Source of the DNA: Acidobacteriaceae bacterium
GTDB taxonomy: Bacteria; Acidobacteriota; Terriglobia; Terriglobales; Acidobacteriaceae
Assembly (NCBI GenBank): GCA_903642235.1
Contig: CAHJWL010000008.1
Span: forward strand, 62,001-126,000
Reading direction: 5' to 3'
Length of the DNA: 64,000 bases
Part shown: positions 32,662 through 40,132 of the stretch, in pieces
How positions within the stretch are numbered: the stretch's first letter is position 1
How the letters are laid out: each line of letters opens with the position of its first letter
Made by a program: the position numbers and the translations under genes
The notes under the pieces: model-generated
What the model was told of the DNA's origin: nothing
Databases searched by the model: none
The model's input: only the letters and a program-made list of their open reading frames with translations

Positions 32662-34305
32662 ATGGAAACACAAGGCCAGCGACACGTCCGCCCCTCTACA
32701 ATCTCCCCAGTGGCTAACACCTTCCACTTCGAGCACCACCTCGCCTTCGACCCCGACCAGGCCACCGATCTCCTCCGCCAGATCCCCGAGGCCGACGGCC
32801 TCCTCGCCCTCTTCGGCCACGACGAGAATGCCCAGCCCTTCCTCACCCGTACCGCCAACCTCCGCCGCCGCGCCGCGCGCCTCCTTACGCCCCCGCCCCC
32901 GCGCGAGCAGGCTCTCGCTCCCGACGGCACCCCGCTCCCGTCCAAGCGCCTCAACCTTCGCGACCGCGTCGCCCGCGTCGAGTGGTCGGTCACCGGCTCC
33001 GAGTTCGAGTCGCTCTTCACCCTCTACCACGCCACTGCCGCCCTCTTCGGCCTGCCCGCAGCCCGCAGCCGTCTCAAGCTCCGCACCCCCTTCTTCCTCC
33101 GCTTCGCCATCGAGAACGCCCACCCTCGCGTCTACGTCTCAAACCGCCTGACCGCACGAGGACTAGCCCAGACCTACGGTCCCTTCCTCTCCCGCGCCGC
33201 CGCCGAACGCTACTGCGACTCCGTCCTCGACCTCTTCAAGCTCCGTCGCTGCTACGAAGACCTGCACGTCCATCCTGACCACCCCGGCTGCGCCTACGGC
33301 GAGATGAAGAAATGCCTCGCCCCTTGCAATACCTCCTGCACAGCCGAGGTCTACGCGGCCGAGGCCGCCCAGGTCGAAGCCTTCTTCCGCACCCACGGTG
33401 AAAGCCTGCTCGCCACCATCTCCCGCGATCGCGACGCCGCCTCAAATGACATGGATTTCGAGCGCGCCGCCGCCCTCCACAAGCAATACGAGAAGGTCAA
33501 ATCCGCAGCCGCCCTCGCTGACCCGCTGGTCCGCCCCATCCCCGATCTCCGCGCGGTCATCGTCCAGCCAGCCGCAGCCGTTCCCGATCGCGCGGACGAT
33601 GCCGCCGTCTTCCTGCTCGATCGCGGCCAACTCGCCGGTCCCGAGCGTCTCTCCACCCTCGGCGTTCGCGCCGTCAAGGAGCAGACCTCGGTCGGCTCCA
33701 GCCTCTTCGCCCAGCCGCTCATGCTGCAGGCCATTCCACTGCCGCCCGACTCCGGCGCGGACATCCCGCCAGGCTCCAGGGCGCAAGCAGCTATCGAGCA
33801 GCCAGTCCCAGCCAATACCCTCTCCCCCGTCAACGCTCTTTCTCCCGAAGACCGCGCCGCCCATAACCTCACCAGCCTCGCTGCCCGCTTCAGCAACTCC
33901 GCCTCAATGGCTCCAGATCTCGCGCTCCTCTCCGATCATCTCGCCCTGTTACGCCGCTGGTACTACCGCCCGGAGAAGCAGCGCAAAGGCGAGCTCTTCC
34001 TGCCAAATCCAGATGGCTCCTGGCCCCTTCGCCGCATTCTCCGTGGCGCCGCCCGTGCCGTCCTTGGCGACCCCAAGCCCATGCAGGAGACCGACCGCGA
34101 AGGCGTCCAGGCGACCAAGACCCGCCTCATCCACGCCGGTCGCGAAGGCGTCGAGCGCGCCGTGCCCGTCCTCGACCGTCCCACCCTGCCCAGCCCCGAC
34201 TCCCCCGCCTCCCCACCCGTCTTTCGCACTCGCCGCTCCCGCAAGCCGCCCGCTGCCCCTGCCAGCCAGACTCAGACGCCCGCTGATAAACTGCCTCTAT
34301 CGTGA
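32662..34305 (+). CDS. UvrC-like protein lacking catalytic domains
   Basis: A 547-residue relative of excinuclease subunit C. The N-terminal part aligns with the GIY-YIG domain of UvrC (GLLALFGHDENAQPFLTRTANLRRRAARLL) but the GIY and YIG tyrosines are gone. The UvrC cysteine block is kept (CYEDLHVHPDHPGCAYGEMKKCLAPCNTSC), as is a UVR motif (MDFERAAALHKQYEKVKSA). The RNase H-like nuclease and helix-hairpin-helix parts of true UvrC are absent; the C-terminus is a Pro-rich tail. It therefore probably does not incise DNA. GTG 32710 is an alternative start close to the fold. The stop overlaps the rpe start by four bases. Confidence 0.78.
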   Translation: METQGQRHVRPSTISPVANTFHFEHHLAFDPDQATDLLRQIPEADGLLALFGHDENAQPFLTRTANLRRRAARLLTPPPPREQALAPDGTPLPSKRLNLRDRVARVEWSVTGSEFESLFTLYHATAALFGLPAARSRLKLRTPFFLRFAIENAHPRVYVSNRLTARGLAQTYGPFLSRAAAERYCDSVLDLFKLRRCYEDLHVHPDHPGCAYGEMKKCLAPCNTSCTAEVYAAEAAQVEAFFRTHGESLLATISRDRDAASNDMDFERAAALHKQYEKVKSAAALADPLVRPIPDLRAVIVQPAAAVPDRADDAAVFLLDRGQLAGPERLSTLGVRAVKEQTSVGSSLFAQPLMLQAIPLPPDSGADIPPGSRAQAAIEQPVPANTLSPVNALSPEDRAAHNLTSLAARFSNSASMAPDLALLSDHLALLRRWYYRPEKQRKGELFLPNPDGSWPLRRILRGAARAVLGDPKPMQETDREGVQATKTRLIHAGREGVERAVPVLDRPTLPSPDSPASPPVFRTRRSRKPPAAPASQTQTPADKLPLS

Positions 34306-34997
34306 TTGAACTTGCCTTCTCCATTCTTGCCGCGGACTTCGCCCATCTGGCCGATCAGATCGCTGCAGCCGAGCGTGGCGGCGGCACCATCATTCACGTG
34401 GATGTCATGGACGGCCATTTCGTCCCGAATATCAGCTTTGGTCCACCCGTCGTCAAAGCCATACGGCCCATCACCAGACTGCCCCTCGACTGCCACCTGA
34501 TGATCGAGAACCCCGATGCCTTCATCCCGGACTTCGCCGCGGCCGGGGCGGATATGATCGGCGTCCACCAGGAGGCCTGCCGCCACCTGCACCGGACCTT
34601 ACAGCTCATAGCGGACCACGGCATGCGGCCTGCCGTCGTTATCAATCCCGCAACTCCCGTCGAGAGCCTCGTCGAAGTTCTGCCCATGGTTCACCATGTC
34701 CTTGTTATGAGCGTCAACCCCGGCTTCGGCGGCCAGAAATTTCTTCCGCTCGCTCTTGACAAGATCGACCACCTCGCCGATCTTCGCCGGGAGATGGGCC
34801 TCAACTTTCGCATCGAGGTCGACGGCGGCATCGCTCACGATACGGTCGCCTCCGTCGTCCAAGCCGGTGCGGACATGCTTGTCGCCGGCTCTGCCATCTT
34901 CTCGGCCGGGCAGTCTGCGGAGCAGACTGCCCGTGCTTTTCTTGTGGCCGCCCGCGCCGCTCTCTCCGTCGGAGAGCCCGTCGCCGAGCCGTCCTGA
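34302..34997 (+). CDS. rpe: Ribulose-phosphate 3-epimerase
   Basis: A 231-residue TIM-barrel enzyme that interconverts ribulose 5-phosphate and xylulose 5-phosphate in the pentose phosphate pathway. Family segments: LAFSILAADFAHLADQI, HVDVMDGHFVPNISFGPPVV (metal histidine and aspartate), CHLMIENPD, VMSVNPGFGGQKF and IEVDGGIAHDTV (second catalytic aspartate), with the phosphate site near VAGSAIFSA. It starts with GTG overlapping the stop of the UvrC-like gene, so the two are cotranscribed. The other oxidative pentose phosphate genes are 15-25 kb downstream. Confidence 0.95.
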   Translation: MIELAFSILAADFAHLADQIAAAERGGGTIIHVDVMDGHFVPNISFGPPVVKAIRPITRLPLDCHLMIENPDAFIPDFAAAGADMIGVHQEACRHLHRTLQLIADHGMRPAVVINPATPVESLVEVLPMVHHVLVMSVNPGFGGQKFLPLALDKIDHLADLRREMGLNFRIEVDGGIAHDTVASVVQAGADMLVAGSAIFSAGQSAEQTARAFLVAARAALSVGEPVAEPS

Positions 34998-35035
34998 AGC
35001 TTCGCGCGCACCCAATCTGCGCGCCAAACTTCAGG
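34993..35035 (+). terminator. Nested inverted repeat after rpe
   Basis: CCTGAAG (34993-34999) pairs with CTTCAGG (35029-35035), and inside it GCGCGCA (35004-35010) pairs with TGCGCGC (35018-35024) around a 7-base loop. The outer stem begins within the rpe stop codon. There is no T-run, so it may be a terminator, an mRNA-stabilising 3' end or a leader element of bamD. Confidence 0.6.
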
Positions 35036-35105
35036 CGGAAGGTCTAAAATAAGGCCATTCCCAGACCTGTTGTCGATGGGATGGAATCAGGGGTTTACCG
35101 CAACG

Positions 35106-36905
35106 ATGATCGAACGCCGCTTCTTTCCGACTCGCTCCTTCCTCCCCAGTCTTCGTGCCGGTCTCTCTGCCGGTCTCGCGGTCTCGTTGTTGCTCGCGCC
35201 CGCCGCCTCGCTGCGCGCGCAGGAGGCTGCTCCGGCAGCAGCGCCGTCGCCTTCGACGCAGCCGAGCACCACGCCGGCACAGGCGTCCGGATCGCCCCAG
35301 GCTGACCCGACCCTGGCCAACTCGCCCGAGAACAACACCAGGCGCATCAAGTCCAAGCTCACCAAGGACGAGAAGAAGGCCGACAAGGTCATCGCATCGA
35401 AAGACACCCGGCGTGCCGCGCTGAAAGACAAGAAGCTTGATCCGCTCGCCGGACAGGACTCCAAGCTGCCCGATCGGCAGCTGTACGACAAGGCCCTGAT
35501 TGCCACGAAGAAGGGCCACTTCGACGTCGCGCGGCTTGATCTACAGACCCTCCTGAACACGTACCCGGACTCGCAATACCAGATGCGTGCCAAGCTCGCC
35601 ATCGCCGACTCCTGGTATAAGGAGGGCGGCACGGCAGCCCTGACCCAGGCTGAGGCAGAGTACTCCGATTTCCGCGTCTTCTTTCCAAATTCACCCGAGG
35701 CCGCTGAAGCCCAGATGCGCATTGGCGACATCTACTTTCGCCAGATGGATAAGCCCGACCGCGATCACGCCAAGGCGATCCATGCTGAGGAAGAGTACCG
35801 CCGCATGCTGACCGACTACCCGGACTCAAAGCTGGTGCCGCAGGCACGGCAGCGGCTGCGGGACGTGCAGGAGGCGCTCGCCACGCGCGAGGCCTCGATC
35901 GGTGATTACTACGCTACCCACCAGAACTGGCCAGCCACAATCGCCCGCTACCAGACTGTTATCGATACATACCCGCTCTACAGCCACATGGATGATGTCC
36001 TGATCGGCGTTGGCGACGCGTACGCCGCGCAGTCAGCCTTCATTCGCGGCCAGAACCTGCCGGAGGCTGGAAAGGCACGGCTCTTGACCATGTACGACCA
36101 GAAGGCCGCAAATGCCTACCGCCAGGTCGTGCTGGAACACTCCGCCTCCCAGCACGTTGAGGATGCGCGCGATCGCCTGGCAGCGATGAACATTCCGATC
36201 CCGAATCCGTCGGTCGATCAGTCCCAGGCGAGCCAAGCGCTTGAGAACAGCCGTTTGCAGTACCGACTCCAGGATCGCGCCCGGCTGCTCGTCTTTCATC
36301 AGCCCGATGTCGTCACGGCCGCTCGCATCGGGGAGCCCCCGCTGATCGACGCTCGCGCTACCCTGGCGCCCGATGTAACCCGCCAGATCGTCAATGACTT
36401 CAATGAAGCCATGCATCCCGGAAGTACGGCAACGGCTGCGAAGACTCCGGGCGCAGTCGATGCAGCGGCGGACGGTACCTCAGCTCCGGCATCAGGCAGT
36501 ACAGCGCCTCTGGCTCTGCAGGACGTCCCGAACTCGGATGGAACGTCCTCTCCGGCTGACACCTCTGTAAGCACGGCAACGCACTCGACCACTGGCACCG
36601 GCGGAGCATCCATCGGTGCGGAGATCCTGACGCCCGGCGTCAATGGCTCATCCACTCCCCTGCCTGCAGGTTCGAACGCACTCCACGCCGTCGGGCCGAC
36701 CGATACGACCACTCTGCCCGCCGCTGAAAAGGCCGCAGACGCTCCGGAACAGATCAACGACATCCAGCCCGGTGCTTCGCAGGCGGCCGCGCAGACTCCA
36801 AACGACAACGGCAAGAAGACAAAATCACCCAGCTTCGAGAAGGGTGACGAGAGTTCCAGCAAGCACAAGAAGAAGAAGGGCATCGACAAGGTCAACCCCT
36901 TCTAA
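35106..36905 (+). CDS. bamD: BamD-like outer membrane assembly protein with long C-terminal tail
   Basis: A 599-residue exported protein. A signal peptide (LRAGLSAGLAVSLLLAPAASLRAQ) is followed by a charged linker and, from about residue 125, a BamD-type tetratricopeptide region: QLYDKALIATKKGHFDVARLDLQTLLNTYPDS, AEYSDFRVFFPNSPEAAEAQMRIGDIYF, EEEYRRMLTDYPDSKLVPQARQRL and ATIARYQTVIDTYPLYSHMDDVL. BamD helps BamA insert outer-membrane barrels. Usual BamD has ~250 residues; here ~230 residues of Ala/Thr/Ser/Pro-rich sequence and a lysine-rich end (KHKKKKGIDKVNPF) follow. No lipobox cysteine is seen at the signal cleavage site, unlike proteobacterial BamD. Confidence 0.83.
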   Translation: MIERRFFPTRSFLPSLRAGLSAGLAVSLLLAPAASLRAQEAAPAAAPSPSTQPSTTPAQASGSPQADPTLANSPENNTRRIKSKLTKDEKKADKVIASKDTRRAALKDKKLDPLAGQDSKLPDRQLYDKALIATKKGHFDVARLDLQTLLNTYPDSQYQMRAKLAIADSWYKEGGTAALTQAEAEYSDFRVFFPNSPEAAEAQMRIGDIYFRQMDKPDRDHAKAIHAEEEYRRMLTDYPDSKLVPQARQRLRDVQEALATREASIGDYYATHQNWPATIARYQTVIDTYPLYSHMDDVLIGVGDAYAAQSAFIRGQNLPEAGKARLLTMYDQKAANAYRQVVLEHSASQHVEDARDRLAAMNIPIPNPSVDQSQASQALENSRLQYRLQDRARLLVFHQPDVVTAARIGEPPLIDARATLAPDVTRQIVNDFNEAMHPGSTATAAKTPGAVDAAADGTSAPASGSTAPLALQDVPNSDGTSSPADTSVSTATHSTTGTGGASIGAEILTPGVNGSSTPLPAGSNALHAVGPTDTTTLPAAEKAADAPEQINDIQPGASQAAAQTPNDNGKKTKSPSFEKGDESSSKHKKKKGIDKVNPF

Positions 36906-36945
36906 GCTGCCGCGTGAGGACTGCAATCCAGCGCAGCGGTCCTCA

Positions 36946-37341
36946 CTCGTTCAGTGGCATGTTTGTGGGAACCAGTACGCCAGCTGCCACGGCACTCCCG
37001 ATCAGAAAGCTCGATTGGCGAAGCAGAGGCACCCTGGCGCGCCGCAACTCTGGAAGGCGCACGGGCACTCCGGCGTCATTGCGGTGTCGACCTAAGAGAC
37101 CAGCGAAACGTGCTGGAAGCTTGTCAATGGCATTCGTCTCTCACGTATGCCGGCCTTCAACCATCTCCTGAATCAGAACGAGATGTGGCAGGTCTCGCTC
37201 CTGCTCAAGCATGCCGATCAGCCGCTCGATCTGCAGGTTGCCACCGTATTCAGTACGTCAATCCAGCCTGACAGGGGCAGGGTGCTTCTCTACAGCAAAG
37301 GTTCCACGGCCAGTTCAAATCGGGGATGGACAAGCCTTGCC
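36946..37341 (+). pseudogene. Decayed c-type cytochrome remnant
   Basis: One frame across this gap still reads as a mono-haem cytochrome c: NQYASCHGTPDQKARLAKQ, GAPQLWKAHGHSG, then a TAA stop at 37093-37095, then ETSETCWKLVNGIRLSRMPA and FNHLLNQNEMWQVSLLLKHADQ. The haem motif should be CxxCH, but the first cysteine is tyrosine (TAC where TGC is expected). There is no start codon with ribosome site and no signal peptide ahead of it. So it has lost its beginning, a haem ligand and its continuity. The match to acidobacterial cytochromes of the GMPAF...EMWQVSLLL type is from memory. Confidence 0.7.
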
Positions 37342-37378
37342 TGGCCCCGTCTAATTACATTTGAACGGGAGACCTCAC

Positions 37379-37570
37379 CTGAGCATCATCCGCGCCTTGA
37401 TCCAGGTCTTCAGTGCTGTCTTCCGGTCAGCTGCCCTGACTCTACTTCAGTTCGTCTCCATCATCATGGGAGCGATGGGAGCGGCTGCGGTGATCGGCTT
37501 CTTCGTGCTCAGTGGAGCCGGTGTTCTTGGTGTCCGCGCCGCTCGCCGGCGAACCAGGAAGGACGATTGA
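37379..37570 (+). CDS. Small membrane protein (doubtful)
   Basis: A frame of about 63 residues with a hydrophobic stretch (LTLLQFVSIIMGAMGAAAVIGFFVLSGAGVLG) and a basic end (RAARRRTRKDD), as in a small membrane protein. There is no ATG or GTG at the front; TTG 37361 is possible, and a CTG at 37379 stands seven bases after GGGAG. Codon third positions are GC-rich like real genes here. It lies between the cytochrome remnant and the convergent cytochrome gene. I do not recognise it. Confidence 0.4.
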   Translation: MSIIRALIQVFSAVFRSAALTLLQFVSIIMGAMGAAAVIGFFVLSGAGVLGVRAARRRTRKDD

Positions 37571-37606
37571 ACGCTGGAGGCCGCACAGCACGATGGCTGG
37601 TTCAGC

Positions 37607-38044
37607 CTAGGGCTTTTGCACGTCGTCCGGCATCATCGCGCCTGCCTTCACCCACTGCTCTACCACCGCGATGTCAGCGTCCGAGACCTTGGGGCGAGGC
37701 GCAGGTGGCATATTCATCGGGTCGTCTGCTGGTCCTTCATGCCGCATCAATCGAACCAGAAGAGACTTGGCCGGGTCGCCGGGAACGACGGCGACTCCAT
37801 CCTTGCCGCCCTTCTGCATACCCGCCTTGGTTGCCATGTTGAAGCCGCCGCGATGGTTCATGCCTCCATGGCAGGACGCGCAGTTCTTCTGAAGAATGGG
37901 TGCAACGCGCTCGGTATAAAAGGCCGGAGTGCCTGCTGCGTCCTGTGCGGAAATTACCTTCGGGGCAAGGCCCGCTCCCGTTGCAAATACCAAAGCTGCC
38001 GCAAGGAAGATCGCTCCCAAAGATCGGAAATGCACGTGCGTCAT
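37607..38044 (-). CDS. Exported c-type cytochrome
   Basis: A 145-residue periplasmic mono-haem protein. A signal peptide (SLGAIFLAAALVFATGAGLA) precedes the haem motif NCASCHG (C-A-S-C-H), and the later PMNMPPAPRPKVSDADIAVVEQWVKAG supplies the axial methionine region and closing helix. FNMATKAGMQKGG and GDPAKSLLVRLMRHEG are typical of the cytochrome domains fused to planctomycetal/acidobacterial DUF1549-type proteins, here on its own. Next to it is the decayed cytochrome remnant of a different subtype. Confidence 0.88.
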   Translation of the reverse strand: MTHVHFRSLGAIFLAAALVFATGAGLAPKVISAQDAAGTPAFYTERVAPILQKNCASCHGGMNHRGGFNMATKAGMQKGGKDGVAVVPGDPAKSLLVRLMRHEGPADDPMNMPPAPRPKVSDADIAVVEQWVKAGAMMPDDVQKP

Positions 38045-38269
38045 ACCTCTAAGTATAGCGAACCAGGTGCCTCCGCATCGCAGACGCTGCTCCAGGGAAT
38101 GGCTTCACTTTGCCGGGGGGAAGGTCTCGTTCCGGAGTGGCTGCCCTACAAATTCTCCGACCACTTTTACGAGCGTTGAACCCCACTCGCCACTTCCCGC
38201 AACGGCCGTGGCACCCTAGTCTCACACTTGCTCTGGCGGTCCTCCCCGACGCCTCCTACAACCCAACCC

Positions 38270-39337
38270 ATGCCTCACCTGGCTTCCGCTGCCGCTCTTC
38301 TGCTGGCCCTTGGCACCTCCGCGTCCGCCTTCGCGCACCCGCAACGTACGGCTTTGCTTTCGCCGCACCACGGAGCGGCCGTACAGACGATCGCGCACCA
38401 TTCTGCTGGTCATGTCCAGCAGGCGATCTCCTCCCATCACCCCCGGGCAACCAGGATCACTGCGACAGCCGCGCACCCGCACCACGGTCGTGGTCGTCAG
38501 ATTGCGCAGCCCGTCCTTTCGCTGCGTGAGCCGCACAGCCATCGCGCCTCCGTGGAGCGCAAGCACCAGAAGCGATCCATCCGCCACGCTGGGGGCGCGA
38601 TCGAGCGAGCGGCCTACCATCCGGTTCCGGTCGTCAGCCTCATCCGGCCGTCAGCGGAGCACCCGCGGCTCGCGGATCTGCCGGACGCCGTCAGCGAGCC
38701 ACTTGTGCTGCCGCAGATCTACGACGCGCGCGGCCGCCTGATGATTCCGGCCGCTCTCGTCGGATCGCACGCCATCCTGGTACACCAGAACGAGATGGCC
38801 GATCAGGACGGGCTGGGCCGCGTGCAGAATGACGCCGACTTGGACTCCAAGCGGGCACGGGGCATGCTCGTCGCCCTTCCTCTCAGTGCGGGTCTGGCGG
38901 TTGATGATCGCCTGCCGGTCAATCGGCGCTACGCACGGCCATGGGCCGCAAACTTCCTGAACGATCTTGCGCGCGCGCACTATGCGCAGTTCCACACGCC
39001 GTTACAGGTCAACTCCGCCGTCCGTACGGTCGAGTTCCAGCAACATCTGCTGCATATCAACGGCAACGCCGCTCCGGCCGAGGGCGACACCGCCTCGCCG
39101 CACCTTACCGGCCAGGCTGTCGACCTCGCCAAACGAGGCATGCCGCTCAACGAGATTGCCTGGATGCGCGGCTACCTTCTGCCCCTGATCGAAGCTGGCA
39201 AGATCGACGTGGAAGAGGAGTTCAAGCAGTCTTGCTTCCACATCAGCGTCTACAGGCGCTACACGCCGCAAGGGGCTGCGCCCTACCACGTGGCCTCCCG
39301 TGAAGGAGCAGCAGCGCTGGCCAGCGTGCTCCGGTAG
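38270..39337 (+). CDS. DUF5715 family exported protein, M15-like peptidase fold
   Basis: A 355-residue exported protein. After the signal peptide (MPHLASAAALLLALGTSASAFA) comes a His/Arg-rich low-complexity region of about 90 residues. The C-terminal domain (from about residue 225) has the pattern of D-Ala-D-Ala carboxypeptidases of the M15 type: VNSAVRTVEFQ, the SPHLTGQAVDLA metal motif (His and Asp, about residues 275-286) and CFHISVYRRY, with the third histidine ligand. It may act on peptidoglycan. The DUF5715 label is from memory. The ATG at 38270 is chosen because it begins the signal peptide. Confidence 0.77.
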   Translation: MPHLASAAALLLALGTSASAFAHPQRTALLSPHHGAAVQTIAHHSAGHVQQAISSHHPRATRITATAAHPHHGRGRQIAQPVLSLREPHSHRASVERKHQKRSIRHAGGAIERAAYHPVPVVSLIRPSAEHPRLADLPDAVSEPLVLPQIYDARGRLMIPAALVGSHAILVHQNEMADQDGLGRVQNDADLDSKRARGMLVALPLSAGLAVDDRLPVNRRYARPWAANFLNDLARAHYAQFHTPLQVNSAVRTVEFQQHLLHINGNAAPAEGDTASPHLTGQAVDLAKRGMPLNEIAWMRGYLLPLIEAGKIDVEEEFKQSCFHISVYRRYTPQGAAPYHVASREGAAALASVLR

Positions 39338-39364
39338 AGCCCGGACCGCGTGCTACAAAAGGCC

Positions 39365-40132
39365 ATGCGTTCTTCCACTCTGTCGCGACGCTGCGCTCTC
39401 TCTGCGGCCGGCCTCACTTTGTTCTCTGCAGCTCTGTGTGCGCAGACGCCGGCAGCCAGAGAAGCGACTCATTTCGCGGCTCGGATGCAAGCTCAAGTGC
39501 AGTCTCTGCAGGCCATGCTGCCGGTAGAGTGGGAGGCAAAGACCGGCACCCTGCACCTCGGCGTCGCTCTGACCGAAGACGGCGGCTCGGCCTCTGCCAC
39601 GTACATCTTCAGTGACTCCCTCCCGAATGGCACCGGCCAGAACGATCTTGGGCTTGACCGCGGCCAGACCGAGGCCCTGACGGAGTCGAATGTAAAGAGC
39701 CGCACGCGGTTGGTGCGCTTCGAACGTGCAGGTCCGAAGCTGCTGCTGGTGCAGCAGAATACAACCTTCCGCACTGCCTCGATGGACCCGGCGGAGCAGC
39801 GCGCCGTGCGGCAGTCGTTCCCTCCATCTATCCTCGCGAGCTTTCCGATCGATGAGGACGTGAAGAGCTTTGTGGTTGTCGACGCCACCGACTTCTTTCT
39901 TGCGGATATTCACGGCGTCGGCGAGGTCTTCGCGGCAGCGAAGCAGGGCAGCTATCACGTGGATAGTAAGCGATCGGCGATTGTTCCGGAGTTCACGAAA
40001 GCCTTCTCCACCAACACGGAGGTGGAGGCTGAGCTGACTCTGGTCACGGAGGATCCGAGCAAAGCGACCGTGCTTGCTGATGTCGTTCCTGACGTGCACG
40101 CCGTCACCGTCCATGAGCGGAGAGTTTCTTGA
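39365..40132 (+). CDS. Zinc metalloprotease, N-terminal part (DUF5117-like), frame broken
   Basis: The first 255 residues of a large exported metalloprotease of the DUF5117/DUF4953 kind. The signal peptide is LSRRCALSAAGLTLFSAALCAQ. The domain shows NDLGLDRGQTEALTESNVKS, RLVRFERAGPKLLLVQQNTTFR, EQRAVRQSFPPSILASFPI and VDATDFFLADIHGVGEVF. The frame ends with TGA at 40130-40132, while the family sequence continues one base back in the next frame (SFLKLPEPGFVPR). The lesion fits loss of one base near 40118-40120. It is either a true frameshift, a coupled split gene (TTG start of the second part overlaps this stop), or a sequence error. Confidence 0.75.
   Translation: MRSSTLSRRCALSAAGLTLFSAALCAQTPAAREATHFAARMQAQVQSLQAMLPVEWEAKTGTLHLGVALTEDGGSASATYIFSDSLPNGTGQNDLGLDRGQTEALTESNVKSRTRLVRFERAGPKLLLVQQNTTFRTASMDPAEQRAVRQSFPPSILASFPIDEDVKSFVVVDATDFFLADIHGVGEVFAAAKQGSYHVDSKRSAIVPEFTKAFSTNTEVEAELTLVTEDPSKATVLADVVPDVHAVTVHERRVS

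Noticed and set aside
37342..37842. Plus-strand frame continuing after the cytochrome remnant
   Set aside because: Beyond the cytochrome-like part the translation loses any family pattern and runs antisense through the intact cytochrome gene; only the conserved part is called as a remnant.
40114..40132. Programmed -1 frameshifting in the metalloprotease
   Set aside because: No X-XXY-YYZ heptamer is in the right frame at the junction, so I prefer mutation, coupled split or sequence error.
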